64,000 bases of DNA, taken from the IMG/VR virus record IMGVR_UViG_3300046170_000446, positions 1-64,000 of that record. One strand, written 5' to 3'. Origin of the DNA: a virus. This document shows positions 23,702 through 33,289 of this stretch, piece after piece. The notes beneath the pieces are model-generated. The model made no database searches and was not told the origin of the DNA. It worked only from the letters and a program-made list of their open reading frames with translations. The translations under genes were made by a program, and so were the position numbers. Each line of letters begins with the position of its first letter. The stretch's first letter is position 1.

Positions 23702-26155
23702 ATGAGCGACAAGAAATCAGAGTCTAACCTCCCAAATGGAGGCTATATCCTAACTGACGGTAGCAACTACGGGCTAGATGGCTTTCAGTTTGACACCGAA
23801 TACGGCGGAGGTGTCCTTGAGAAGGCTCGCCTACCCGAAGCCCACGGACTCAGTAGCTTACCCGAAGGTATCTTCCGTGAAGAAAATCAAATCGGACTCA
23901 GTGATCTCCCCGTAGGGATCGAGCAAGAGGAGGGTGTAGGCGATCTTGGAAGCTACCTCAAAGAGGCTTCCGCGACACTCAGCGACCTCAATTGGTTAGA
24001 GGGTGTTCAACAAGACCCTGAGCGCCTACCCATTAATAATCCTCATGAGATCATCAAAGAGCTAGAAGAGGCTTGGGGAGTCCATAATCGCACCAACGGG
24101 AAAGAGCTTGTTCCTAATAAAGTCGTGCGCCCTTATGAGAGAGACGTTTACCCTGAGTCTAAGCTACCTGGCTATGATGAGCGTAGAGCATATGCTCAGC
24201 TCGCAATGGAGAAAGCTCTCCGTGAACAGTTGCTAGGACATAGCGAAGAAAAGATCATCGCGAAGCTCGAAAAGGTCTTAAGCGGTGGAGAGCTTGCAGA
24301 GGCGCGGAGAACTCTCTTAGAAGATAAAGGGCTCGTCGGTAATGTTTACCTAAGAGCAAAAGCCTTTCCAGGTCTGCATAGGACTTCAAAGTGGGATAGT
24401 CTCATCCCTAAACTCAAGAGAGCTCAGTACATTCTTACAGACGACCCTAAACTCTTAGAGGTCGGTCGGGCTTATGGTAAGAAGATCGTCGCGTCTATCC
24501 CTTGGGGAGAGGCTTTCAAAGCCTACGCGCCTCGCCTTAATATTAAGCTCAACAGGAAGCTCGCTAGCTCTAACAAGAGGGAAGCTCTCCGTGAGGCATT
24601 TTTAGCACAAGAAAACATCCATGTGCGCGAGTCTCACCTACCCGTACAAGCAGACCCCTCGAATTCTATAAGTTTGAAGACCGCTAAGTCTAATCTTAGA
24701 GTGGCGGAGGTACATCAAGAGGTTTTCCGTAAGCTCTCCGCTGAGGAACAGCTCCGTACTAAGGTAGACGCTCAAATCTCTAAGTGGGCTTCGCAGGGGC
24801 TCTTAGACGAGCGGGCTCAAAAGAGACTCGCGAAAGGAAACGCAGACGCAAAAGAGACTCTGCGCGTTGCCGCTTCTCTTGTACAACTCAAAGTCGCTAA
24901 GTCTGCTCGCTTCCGTAAATACGCAGGTGAGGGTGTCAACTATCAGCCTCTTAATATTAGAGAGGCTTCACAGGCTTGGGAAGCTCTAGAGCAGTTTGAG
25001 GCACAGGCTGAAGACAAGATGCTCCGCCAAGCAAAAGAGTTTGTCGATGAGCTTGTAGACACAGGGATGATCAAAGGCTCTCAAGGCCGTAAGATACTCG
25101 CCTCTGACCTCAACGGCAAAGATCGACTCAAGGTAGCCAGCGCAGTGCTCGCTAAGAATATGGCGAGAGCGGATCAGAGAGTCGCTAAGATTAAGGTCGC
25201 TAACTATGATGGACTTGGTAATGAAGTTACTGAGCACATCTCTAAGATTAAGACTCACACTGAAAGCGATCTCGCAAGCCTTGAAGACCAGCGCGTAAAG
25301 CTCGCACAGCTTCAAGCTCTCGACGGAGATAACCAAGCCTTGATCACTAAACAGGCTTCTGAGTATCTTGAGCGAGCGCGGAAGAGCGGGCTCGTCAACA
25401 AGTCTCAATACAAGAAGTTAGCTTCTCTTGATGCCTCTCCTGAGCGTAAGATTAGCCTGATTACTGCTGTAATCGAGCATAGCACCCGCACTAAGGTTGC
25501 GAGTAGCACACCTGTCGCAGAGAAGAAAACCTATGAGGGTGTCGCCTTTACTGCCCACGTCAGTGAAAAGGTAGAGAAGGTAGCCTCTCAGAAAGAGCTG
25601 TCTGCGGTCAACAACTGGGTATCCCGTCAGATGAACGAGGGCGCTATCGGTAATGAGCTAGATCAGCTCATCCACGCTAAGTTTAGCGACCAAATGATTA
25701 AGCAAGCCTCTGAGCAGATTGACTCACTCCGTAAAGCACATGAAGGGCTTGCAGGAGTTGTCTACGTAGACGCTAAAGCGTATGCCTCTAAAGACGGCAC
25801 TACGGGTTGTGATGAGGGCGCTCTGCGCCATAGGGCTAACCCGATCAAGTTTCTTCTCAAGATGGATAAGTGCAAAGGCTGTGTATTCGCTAATGCCGAT
25901 GGTGTCTGTCAGAAGTACAATAAGACTCTCGTTAAGGATGTTCCTGTAGAGGACAGAGAAGGCTATCAGCGCGAGAGCATAAGATTAGCCAATGCTCCTG
26001 ACCATGAGATCACCGCATCTCTGTTCGGAAACAGCTATGACCCTAACGAGTTTAATCTAGCTAACAGTGACTTTGATAGCATCGGTTATAACTCTGAGAA
26101 GAAAGCTCAAGACAAGCTCTCTGAGGTGTTATTCGGAGGCTTTGAGATTGACTGA
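23702..26155 (+). CDS. Large repeat-rich virion-like protein with Cys motif
   Basis: 817 aa. From about 355 to 690 there are four diverged units with the pattern G(L/M/A)I-x-KLAS-x-A...L-V-A, for example QGLLDERAQKRLAKGN, TGMIKGSQGRKILASD, SGLVNKSQYKKLASLD and EGAIGNELDQLIHAKF, separated by helical Lys/Ala/Glu linkers. Near 695-770 a Cys-containing domain has GCDEGALRHRANPIKF and KCKGCVFANADGVCQKY, likely binding metal. I have the impression that the last motif recurs in large-phage virion proteins but know no function. It may be an internal or tail-length type protein. The frame ends overlapping the next gene. Confidence 0.8.
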   Translation: MSDKKSESNLPNGGYILTDGSNYGLDGFQFDTEYGGGVLEKARLPEAHGLSSLPEGIFREENQIGLSDLPVGIEQEEGVGDLGSYLKEASATLSDLNWLEGVQQDPERLPINNPHEIIKELEEAWGVHNRTNGKELVPNKVVRPYERDVYPESKLPGYDERRAYAQLAMEKALREQLLGHSEEKIIAKLEKVLSGGELAEARRTLLEDKGLVGNVYLRAKAFPGLHRTSKWDSLIPKLKRAQYILTDDPKLLEVGRAYGKKIVASIPWGEAFKAYAPRLNIKLNRKLASSNKREALREAFLAQENIHVRESHLPVQADPSNSISLKTAKSNLRVAEVHQEVFRKLSAEEQLRTKVDAQISKWASQGLLDERAQKRLAKGNADAKETLRVAASLVQLKVAKSARFRKYAGEGVNYQPLNIREASQAWEALEQFEAQAEDKMLRQAKEFVDELVDTGMIKGSQGRKILASDLNGKDRLKVASAVLAKNMARADQRVAKIKVANYDGLGNEVTEHISKIKTHTESDLASLEDQRVKLAQLQALDGDNQALITKQASEYLERARKSGLVNKSQYKKLASLDASPERKISLITAVIEHSTRTKVASSTPVAEKKTYEGVAFTAHVSEKVEKVASQKELSAVNNWVSRQMNEGAIGNELDQLIHAKFSDQMIKQASEQIDSLRKAHEGLAGVVYVDAKAYASKDGTTGCDEGALRHRANPIKFLLKMDKCKGCVFANADGVCQKYNKTLVKDVPVEDREGYQRESIRLANAPDHEITASLFGNSYDPNEFNLANSDFDSIGYNSEKKAQDKLSEVLFGGFEID

Positions 26156-26735
26156 GGTTACCCTCGACTTAAGCTCTTTTAAGAGGAGGTTGAGTCGCTC
26201 TGTGATCGAGCTCTACAGCAAGAGCCTTGAGGTGATTGAGTCAGGCTTACGTAGAGCTCGATCTGCGGAGGGTGCTCTTGATGCGATAGAGGACACTTTA
26301 GGGGTAGAGGTTTGCCAGCTCATCAAAGAGGGTAAGCTCGCCACTGTATTAGAGCAGACTAAGATTAGTGAGCTAGCTCAGGTGCTCCCTGAGATTAACT
26401 ACATCCACTGCGCACGTTACAAGAGCACAGACAACCTGCTTGAGGAGTTTCTGTCGGAAGCGGAAGAAACGGTAGGGAGTCTGTGTAAGCAGGTGATGAA
26501 GTCTTTCGCCAAGTTTGAGCGCGACAGACTAATGTTAGAGTTAGACAGTAGAGGATTAAAAGGTGAGTTTATTGCCTCACCTCTATTCGACACCCAGCTT
26601 AACAAGATACCGTCTGCTTATGTGGTAAAAGACGTGAACGGATATGTATTCTTTACGTTCGACTGTCAGACTTCCTACGCCATTGAAGACCTTACGTTTT
26701 TGTGGGCTAACCTAAACTTGTCTACACTGAGATAA
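26148..26735 (+). CDS. Helical protein, unknown
   Basis: 195 aa from TTG 26148, chosen because GGAGG lies about 10 bases upstream and the longer frame lies inside the preceding gene. Helix-rich with repeated Leu/Glu; ends FTFDCQTSYAIEDLTFLWAN. It overlaps the 23702 gene by 8 bp, implying coupling. No recognised motif. Confidence 0.7.
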   Translation: MTEVTLDLSSFKRRLSRSVIELYSKSLEVIESGLRRARSAEGALDAIEDTLGVEVCQLIKEGKLATVLEQTKISELAQVLPEINYIHCARYKSTDNLLEEFLSEAEETVGSLCKQVMKSFAKFERDRLMLELDSRGLKGEFIASPLFDTQLNKIPSAYVVKDVNGYVFFTFDCQTSYAIEDLTFLWANLNLSTLR

Positions 26736-26808
26736 GGCTATATTTATCCTCCTATAAGTCACTAGTGGTTAAAAGATAGTAACCCTAGTTTATATGTGAG
26801 GTGGAGCC

Positions 26809-29064
26809 TTGTTATCTGTCAGCATTGAGAATTGGTCTAAGATATTTAAAGAGATCAGCCAAGGCGATATTAGCGTATCTGTGTCTGAGCTCCCTAATGC
26901 GATCCAGCAGGTAGTACATAGCGAGTTTGGCGATATAGACAGCCTGAGCTACGGGACGTGGTTAGAGATTTTCGCCCGTCTCGACACTGATAAGACAGGA
27001 GTCCTGGACATCTCAGGCTTCAGCAAGTTTGCGGCTAAGAAGAAGAATAATAAGTCTAAAGGTGGCGAGACTGTAACAGTCGAGTCAGGAGTGAAGTCAT
27101 TAGGTCATCTCACCAAAGATGACAAAGAGCACATGAAAAAGCGATTGGAGGAGGGGGCTTCTAAAGGAGATGTCAGGAAAGAGATCGCAGAGAAACGTAA
27201 AGAGCGCAAAGACAAGAAGAAAGAAAAGTCTAAAGAGACGAGAGGCAATTTTGATGACGAGGGGGAAGGTGTAGTACAAGACGGGGGCGACGACAAAGAT
27301 GACTACAAAACGAAGGGGAAAACCGACAAAGGTAACCCCTTCGGAGGCATTATAAACTTTGTCATCACAGAGCTCTTTGAGAAGATTTCAGGGGACAGGA
27401 CAGTTGATAGCCCTTTCCGAAAAAACATGAATGTCACTTATACCACTGTCTTAAACAACTACACCCCGAAAAAACTAGACGCACAAGAAGTAGGACTTAA
27501 AAAAGCAGAGGTGGAGGCTCTTAAAAAGAAGGAGTCCTTAGAGACAGAGGAAGAGAAGAAAAAGTATCAGAAATACGTCAGTAGAGCAAAAAATCAACTT
27601 GACGCTTTCACAAGAGGCAGATCCAAAGCAGAGGCTCACCTAAAGAAGGTCTTGAGGGCAAGACAGCGGTTTTACACCAAGATGAAAAACAACGATAGAG
27701 TCAAGGCGATTGCAGAACGCTACGCTCAAAACTATGTATCAAAAAAGTCTGAGACAGCTAAAAGAAATCGAGATGCCTTAAAACGAGAACAAACAGGGCG
27801 TACAGATACCAAATTCCTGAAACGTCTTATCAAAGCAGAGATGGACGGCAATGACATTAGTGACATGAAGCCGACCTTTAATGAAGAAAGCGGCTCGAAG
27901 AAGAAGGCTTCTGCTGACCTCACGCACGCGCACGCGCAGGCACTCGTAGACTTATACAGCTTCAAGGTAAGATTAGCGAAGCTCAGAGGCGAGCCGACTC
28001 AACAGCACCTCAATGCGCTCACCTTAGCTAAAGCGGCTAAGAGGCTCATGCGTAAACGTGCTAAAGACGACGAAACAATGTCTAATAATCTAGCCCAAAG
28101 AAACGAGACTTACGGAGAAGCAGGGATAAATTTTTCTTATGCCGTAGGGTCTAAACCAAGCATACTAAAAGAACAATCGACCAACGTTGTAAGACTAATA
28201 ACAAGAAGAGCGGAGAGCGCAGACAAAGACGCTCTGGAAGCAGTTCGTGAATGGAAAAAAGGATTAGAGGACTTCGGTCTAAAAAACAATAGAGGCGAGT
28301 GGGAATACGACAGCGACTTTTGGGACAAAGACAGCAATGGAGACTACACTGTAAAAGAAGACCGTTTAAACGAAGATGGTACAGTAAACCGTGATTGGGA
28401 TAAGGCTCAAGAGGAAGAGGAGGAGTCTCAAGATGAAGAAGAGACTCAAGAGGACGAGAAGCCTAAGCGCACTAAGCAAGAGGGCTACAAAACTCTTATG
28501 AAGAGGTTCACTAACTTCTTCTTGGACGCGGTGCTTGAGGAATTCGGCCCGAAAGACTCACGGTACGAGTCACCTTTCAGAATTGGTGCAAAGCTGACGT
28601 TTGAGTCTTTAAAAACCTACAGCACTGATAGGTATTGGGAAAAAGAGCTAGAGAACACAAAGAAGCGTCATAAGGAGTTAGAAGCTCAAGATAAAAAGCC
28701 AAGGAAGGAGCTCAACATTATCGAGGGAGAATATGAGACAAAGAAAGGTAAAGCTAAAGAGCTTTACGAGTTAGCTCTTAAAGACCTCGGTAAAGCTAGA
28801 GAGAAATACGCCAAAAACGCGAGAAAAGTTTACGATCTCGCTCAAGATAAGATGGATCTCAAAGGCCAAGACGAGAACGACAGAGGCTGGACTTGTGCTG
28901 GACTCGTAGCAGGTATCCAAAACAAGTATGGCGATGCGAAGGATAAGAAAGCTCAGACCATTAACGAAGAGCTAAGTCTTAATCTTAAGTCTAAGAAGAA
29001 AGATGGGGATAAGGGCGAGGGTGGAGACACATCTAAGAGCACCAAGAGCACCAAGAGCACCTGA
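26809..29064 (+). CDS. Lys/Glu-rich virion-like protein with EF-hand loops
   Basis: 751 aa, TTG start behind GTGGAGCC. Residues 59-70 (DTDKTGVLDISG) resemble an EF-hand loop, and about 506-517 (DKDSNGDYTVKE) is a textbook EF-hand loop with D1, D3, N5, G6 and E12. Two regions share ...FGGIINFVITELFEKISG... and ...FTNFFLDAVLEEFGPKDS..., each followed by a SPF/KLTFESL-type segment and coiled coil, indicating an internal duplication. The end is KSTKSTKST. If translation moved +1 at ACC-TGA (29059-29064), it would add PESKS and seven-fold KG repeats up to TAA 29122. Calcium-binding structural protein is an inference. Confidence 0.75.
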   Translation: MLSVSIENWSKIFKEISQGDISVSVSELPNAIQQVVHSEFGDIDSLSYGTWLEIFARLDTDKTGVLDISGFSKFAAKKKNNKSKGGETVTVESGVKSLGHLTKDDKEHMKKRLEEGASKGDVRKEIAEKRKERKDKKKEKSKETRGNFDDEGEGVVQDGGDDKDDYKTKGKTDKGNPFGGIINFVITELFEKISGDRTVDSPFRKNMNVTYTTVLNNYTPKKLDAQEVGLKKAEVEALKKKESLETEEEKKKYQKYVSRAKNQLDAFTRGRSKAEAHLKKVLRARQRFYTKMKNNDRVKAIAERYAQNYVSKKSETAKRNRDALKREQTGRTDTKFLKRLIKAEMDGNDISDMKPTFNEESGSKKKASADLTHAHAQALVDLYSFKVRLAKLRGEPTQQHLNALTLAKAAKRLMRKRAKDDETMSNNLAQRNETYGEAGINFSYAVGSKPSILKEQSTNVVRLITRRAESADKDALEAVREWKKGLEDFGLKNNRGEWEYDSDFWDKDSNGDYTVKEDRLNEDGTVNRDWDKAQEEEEESQDEEETQEDEKPKRTKQEGYKTLMKRFTNFFLDAVLEEFGPKDSRYESPFRIGAKLTFESLKTYSTDRYWEKELENTKKRHKELEAQDKKPRKELNIIEGEYETKKGKAKELYELALKDLGKAREKYAKNARKVYDLAQDKMDLKGQDENDRGWTCAGLVAGIQNKYGDAKDKKAQTINEELSLNLKSKKKDGDKGEGGDTSKSTKSTKST

Positions 29065-29119
29065 GAGCAAGAGCAAGGGCAAGGGCAAGGGCAAGGGCAA
29101 GGGCAAGGGCAAGAGCAAA
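29065..29119 (+). repeat. GGGCAA hexanucleotide tandem repeat
   Basis: Just behind the stop of the 26809 gene, AGGGCA units repeat six times, flanked by variant GAGCAA units. In the +1 frame they read as a Lys-Gly tail followed by TAA. It is therefore either a decayed basic tail or one reached by frameshift. Confidence 0.85.
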
Positions 29120-29178
29120 TAAGCCTCCTATGTCTCATATCTAATACTTATTTACCACTTTGAGAAAGAGTGACACCC

Positions 29179-29652
29179 ATGAATAAGACAGCTAAGATTA
29201 ATAATCTTATGGTGCGCCTTGCACGCCTCCAAAAGATCGCTAAAATACCTGCTATCGACGTTGTGCTTTGGTCTGAAAATACCGACATGCGCCACCGAGA
29301 TTTACAAGAGCACCACCGACAGAAAGTCAAAATCACCTCTCTTCCGCGTGTACTCGCCTCTATCGTAGGGAACATGGGTAACCGCATCCATGAAGAAGAT
29401 GATTGGAGCGACAGCGGGTTTGAAGTTGAAGGATGGGAAGAAAACCCTGTTTGGACTAACTCAAATGACATCTCTCTTGTCATCTCAAACCCTGATTTCC
29501 ACCGTACAGGTGAGGCTCTCTCTCTCTCTATCCGCAACTCTGATTACTACAAGATGTATGGCAAGCATCTGCCTCAGCCGATCATCGAAGAAATCGAGCA
29601 AGTGTTTGGCATTACAGGTAGAGATAAACTCACTTGGAGACAAGACCGATGA
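29179..29652 (+). CDS. Virion-region protein, unknown
   Basis: 157 aa from ATG 29179 (a GTG at 29170 is the alternative). A short helical N-terminus with NKTAKINNLMVRLARLQKIAK resembles the KVA/RLA helices of the block. The body is acidic alpha/beta with DDWSDSGFEVEGWEEN and ISNPDFHRTGEALSLSI. It overlaps the next gene by 4 bp. No family recognised. Confidence 0.7.
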   Translation: MNKTAKINNLMVRLARLQKIAKIPAIDVVLWSENTDMRHRDLQEHHRQKVKITSLPRVLASIVGNMGNRIHEEDDWSDSGFEVEGWEENPVWTNSNDISLVISNPDFHRTGEALSLSIRNSDYYKMYGKHLPQPIIEEIEQVFGITGRDKLTWRQDR

Positions 29653-30272
29653 GAAGACCACTTACAGTACAGCCCCCTTTCAAGACCTTAGTCTCTAATC
29701 TTAAAGGCGGGTCAGACCCTAGCAAAGGCGCAAGCGGTAATCCTCAAAAGTCCCGCATAGGCTTTAACCAGTCCAACATCGTAGGCGCTCGTCTACATAG
29801 CGGTATTAAAGTCACCAACGGCGCGGTGATAGACGTAGCAGATAGCCTCACCTATGACTTAACTGTTAAGGTGGTTGAAGGTGGCGGATACTCTGTCCCT
29901 AACAACTTGGAAGGCGACTCCGTTTTCTTAGGCGACGTAGAGATCAAAGAAGGTCTGCATTACGACGGGACTGCTGGTGACGATAACGCTACGGCTACAT
30001 CTCTCGCTACAGCGATTAATCGGATCAACGGCTATCGAGCAACCGCCGATAACAATGTCGTATATGTGGCGGGTTCTTTCGGTACAGACAGACCTAACCA
30101 ATATGAGGCGAAGATTATCACTCGTATAGGTGCGGCTAACTTCACGGTGTCTAACGATGACTCAGTGTATTCTAATCGCACTTTCGCTTTGAGTCGTGGT
30201 ACATATAATGGGGCAGGAACAGACGCAGGCTCTCACCTCAATAACATTAGGGGGCCTGAGATCATTACTTAA
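29649..30272 (+). CDS. Beta-rich virion-like protein
   Basis: 207 aa from ATG 29649, which overlaps the preceding stop. Gly, Asn and Thr-rich with many predicted strands: GARLHSGIKVTNGAVIDVAD, DSVFLGDVEIKEGLHYDG, ATSLATAINRINGYRATADN. The segment DVEIKEGLHYDG-x-AGDDNATAT followed by SLATAIN is like repeats of phage baseplate, tail or neck proteins that build filamentous beta structures. Function unassigned. It sits immediately before the terminase genes. Confidence 0.72.
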   Translation: MRRPLTVQPPFKTLVSNLKGGSDPSKGASGNPQKSRIGFNQSNIVGARLHSGIKVTNGAVIDVADSLTYDLTVKVVEGGGYSVPNNLEGDSVFLGDVEIKEGLHYDGTAGDDNATATSLATAINRINGYRATADNNVVYVAGSFGTDRPNQYEAKIITRIGAANFTVSNDDSVYSNRTFALSRGTYNGAGTDAGSHLNNIRGPEIIT

Positions 30273-30284
30273 TATGGAGTAGCG

Positions 30285-30947
30285 ATGAGCAAGCATTACG
30301 ACCCTAATCTTATCCCTAGAGGATCAGCTCGTATCAGGCTAACTGACGAAAAGGGTAAGCAACGGTGGAAAAGCACTGACGAAATCATGCCTACTGATCA
30401 GCTCCATATTAATCCAAAGACTGGCTTATATTACGGCATGAAGGGATCGCCTGGAAGAAAGAGCATCGTAGCTCTCAAACCTGCCTCCCCTGTAGTCGCA
30501 GAGCTCGTAAAGCGTAGATCAGTTGCGCTAGAGCAAGATGAAATCTTCCAAGCTACCCAACGTGACCCACAAAGCTCTCAAGTGCTCCATGAGGTTATGT
30601 TAGGGCTCATCGAGGAGACTGCTGTACTTAAGTTTGAGCGCGAAGAAGCAGAGCGCCAAGGTGAAGCTACGTCATCTCTATCTATGAGGCGAGTGCAAGC
30701 CCTTAAAGCGGTCGCTGATACATGGCTCAAAAGAAAAGAGCAGGTCAGCTCTAACATGATCGACCTAGAGTCAGACACCTTTGGGGCGCTCTTCGGACTT
30801 ATCTCTGAGACGTTTAAACAAGCGTGTACTGACTCAGGCTTACGCTCTGAGATGATAGACATGATCTTTGCTAAGTTTGCGAGTGCTCTTAATGAGGAGT
30901 GGGCTAGCGAAGCCAAAGCACGCATGAAGCGTAGCTCGGAGGACTAA
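30285..30947 (+). CDS. Possible small terminase subunit or packaging protein
   Basis: 220 aa, ending one base before the large terminase ATG. N-terminal part basic with ARIRLTDEKGKQRW, then helices with many Glu and Lys (VLHEVMLGLIEETAVLKFER, MRRVQALKAVADTWLKRKEQ). Gene order just upstream of the large subunit and the helical oligomer-like build suggest the small terminase, but no HTH could be identified with confidence. Confidence 0.6.
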   Translation: MSKHYDPNLIPRGSARIRLTDEKGKQRWKSTDEIMPTDQLHINPKTGLYYGMKGSPGRKSIVALKPASPVVAELVKRRSVALEQDEIFQATQRDPQSSQVLHEVMLGLIEETAVLKFEREEAERQGEATSSLSMRRVQALKAVADTWLKRKEQVSSNMIDLESDTFGALFGLISETFKQACTDSGLRSEMIDMIFAKFASALNEEWASEAKARMKRSSED

Positions 30948-32768
30948 ATGGGTATGGGATTAAGTAGCCTCGCGCTAAAAGCTAATCAAGGAGGCGGGTC
31001 TGATGCAAAAGAAATCGCCCCTATCACGGAGTATATCGAAGCCCCTTGGGGGCTCAATATGCGCCTATTTCCTGTCCAAAAGGTGATCCTTAAAGCCCAC
31101 TATGGGCTAGAGCTTAGCGATAAAGACACTTTTGACGTTACGGATTGGCGAAGGTCTAATCCCCTTAAGCTCACAGAGAAACAATATCTCGAATATCTCT
31201 ACAACGAAGGGCGCTGTAATATTAAAGAGGTCATACCTGGGGTTGAGCGCCGAGAGATGATCCTGTCTATTGGTCGCCGTAGCGGTAAGACTACTATCTC
31301 TGCGTGCATCGCGGCTTATGAGACTTATAAGCTCATCTCTAAAGGCGATCCTCAGAAGTATTACGGACTGCCTAAGTCTAATAATATTCAGATTATCAGC
31401 GTAGCGACGGATAAAGACCAAGCAGGGCTCTTGTACCAAGAGGTGTCGGGTCACTACAAAAACTGCTCTTTCTTTGGCCCTTACACGGCTAACAACACCA
31501 TGTCGTATGCGAGGTTTCAGACTCCAATAGACATTGAGCGGTACGGTTCCTACTCAGAGGATCAGAACGCTAAGGCTACGATTAAGATTACGTTTAGGTC
31601 TTGCGTAGCAAAAGGTCTGCGTGGTGCTGGTAACATCGTGGTGATCCTTGACGAGGTAGCGCACTTTACTGACGCAGGGCAATCAGGAGCCGATGCGGTG
31701 TACAACGCGGTAGTCCCTTCTACCTCAGCGTTTTCACCTAAAGACCCCAAGGACTCTCGCGTGCCTATAGGGGAAGTTGAAGGTCGCGTAATCTTAATCT
31801 CTTCTCCTCTTGGTAAGCAGGGGATGTTTTATAAACTCTTCCAAATCGGCATGGGTAGCTCAGAAGCCGCTAAGAATATGCTTTGTGTGCAAGCGCCCAC
31901 ATGGGAAGTAAACCCTACTGTACCTGCGAGCGAGTTTGAGAAGCACTATCAGAAAGATGCTACGGTATTCTTTACCGAGTACGGCGGTGTATTCACTGAC
32001 CGCACTAGAGGTTGGTTAGAGGACTCTAAAGACCTAGACGCGTGTATAGATGACTCTTTAAAGCCTCAGAGCCGAGGAGCTTTCCGCCAGTCTTACTTTA
32101 TGGGGATTGACTTAGGGCTTGTGGGTGACGGTACTGCTATTGCCATAGGTCATGTGAACCATGAGGGCAAGATCGTCCTCGACCTCGTAGATCAGATTAA
32201 AGCTGGCGAGGGAGCACATGAGAGCAGAGAGAGATTAGACTTTGATGATGTAGCGGATTGGATCGAGGGCTACACTAAGAAGTTTCTTATCCAAGAGGGC
32301 ATCTTCGACCAATGGGCAGGTATTCCGCTAGAGCAAGCGTTAGAGAAGCGAGGGCTCAAACAGATGAAGTCGGTACACTTAACTAAGACGCTCAACTCTC
32401 AAATGTACCAAAACTTTAAAGACATGATATGGGACAAGCGCATTTCCTTTTACAATGCGCCCGTTAAAGACGGGGATGAATACTGCGACTACCTGAAAGA
32501 GCTTTTAGAGCTCCAGGCTGATAGGCAGAGTAAACACGTTGTGATTGTAGAAGCTCCTCAGCTAGCAGGGAAGCACGATGATCGCTCTGACGCGATAGCG
32601 CGTATGATATGGTTAGCGACTCAAAAGCTAGGTAAACAAGCATATGTCTCTAAAGGCGGGAACGCTGATCCTCGTATACAAAGTGCTTTAAGGAGGAAGG
32701 CTTCTTTGAGAGCGAGACGATCAGGTAGTCATTCCTCACGTATGATACCTAAGAAACGCAGGAGATGA
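30948..32768 (+). CDS. Terminase large subunit
   Basis: 606 aa. ATPase domain: adenine-binding region LFPVQKVILKAHYG, Walker A SIGRRSGKTT near 107-116, Walker B VVILDEVAHF near 230-239, and coupling motif ISSPLG. Nuclease domain: GIDLGLVGDGTAIAIG near 386 and the acidic HDDRSDAIARM near 543 (RNase H-like). It cuts and pumps DNA into the prohead through the portal. The C-terminal 30 residues are Arg/Ser-rich. The start adjoins the preceding gene without gap. Confidence 0.97.
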   Translation: MGMGLSSLALKANQGGGSDAKEIAPITEYIEAPWGLNMRLFPVQKVILKAHYGLELSDKDTFDVTDWRRSNPLKLTEKQYLEYLYNEGRCNIKEVIPGVERREMILSIGRRSGKTTISACIAAYETYKLISKGDPQKYYGLPKSNNIQIISVATDKDQAGLLYQEVSGHYKNCSFFGPYTANNTMSYARFQTPIDIERYGSYSEDQNAKATIKITFRSCVAKGLRGAGNIVVILDEVAHFTDAGQSGADAVYNAVVPSTSAFSPKDPKDSRVPIGEVEGRVILISSPLGKQGMFYKLFQIGMGSSEAAKNMLCVQAPTWEVNPTVPASEFEKHYQKDATVFFTEYGGVFTDRTRGWLEDSKDLDACIDDSLKPQSRGAFRQSYFMGIDLGLVGDGTAIAIGHVNHEGKIVLDLVDQIKAGEGAHESRERLDFDDVADWIEGYTKKFLIQEGIFDQWAGIPLEQALEKRGLKQMKSVHLTKTLNSQMYQNFKDMIWDKRISFYNAPVKDGDEYCDYLKELLELQADRQSKHVVIVEAPQLAGKHDDRSDAIARMIWLATQKLGKQAYVSKGGNADPRIQSALRRKASLRARRSGSHSSRMIPKKRRR

Positions 32769-32772
32769 GACA

Positions 32773-33033
32773 ATGGCTAAGTTAGACGCAGACTATCCTT
32801 ACAGGGCTTACCACAGACACATTCAGTATATCCTCAAGCAGTACGGTAATGGGAGTAAGATTATCCATGAGCCAGCCAAGTACGAGAAGATTAATGTGGT
32901 GTTTAAACGCATGGGAGGCTCATGGGAGGGTGTCTTTAAGGGCAACCCTGATGACATTACACTCCTTAAGAAGGTCATTAAGATCGCGATTAAGAAGAAA
33001 ATCTTCACACCTAATACAAAGTTGAAGCCATGA
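32773..33033 (+). CDS. Small basic unknown protein
   Basis: 86 aa, Lys/Tyr-rich: YPYRAYHRHIQYILKQYGNG then GGSWEGVFKGNPDD and a final lysine-rich helix. ATG 5 bp after terminase, preceded by GGAGATGAG. Its stop overlaps the following ATG. Between terminase and portal, so a packaging or neck role is possible; no family recognised. Confidence 0.7.
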   Translation: MAKLDADYPYRAYHRHIQYILKQYGNGSKIIHEPAKYEKINVVFKRMGGSWEGVFKGNPDDITLLKKVIKIAIKKKIFTPNTKLKP

Positions 33034-33287
33034 GACGACCTCGTTCATATTTACTCAAATCTAAGTTTGATGTAGAGATTGACTCTTATATTACGAACGC
33101 TCTGAGGGAGTTATCTAGGGCAGAGGAGGCTTGCAAAGGCTTCACTAAAACCAAAGATAACGCAGGGGTGACTCGTAGAAGAGCTCAGAGGGTACAGGAA
33201 GATATACAGCGTGCTGTTAGCCTGTTAAATAGCCTAAAGACAATATACCCTCTGTATGACTTAACAGATAAAGACCTCAAGGATTAA
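33030..33287 (+). CDS. Small helical unknown protein
   Basis: 85 aa, Arg-rich start MRRPRSYLLKSKFDVEIDSY and then two helices with RRRAQRVQEDIQRAVSLLNS. ATG overlaps the previous stop by 4 bp, and the portal gene follows 2 bp later, so the three are one translation unit. No family recognised. Confidence 0.7.
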   Translation: MRRPRSYLLKSKFDVEIDSYITNALRELSRAEEACKGFTKTKDNAGVTRRRAQRVQEDIQRAVSLLNSLKTIYPLYDLTDKDLKD

Positions 33288-33289
33288 GC

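Noticed and set aside
29065-29119. CRISPR-like array
   Set aside because: Units are 6 bp without spacers; it is a simple tandem repeat. No CRISPR array was found in the window.
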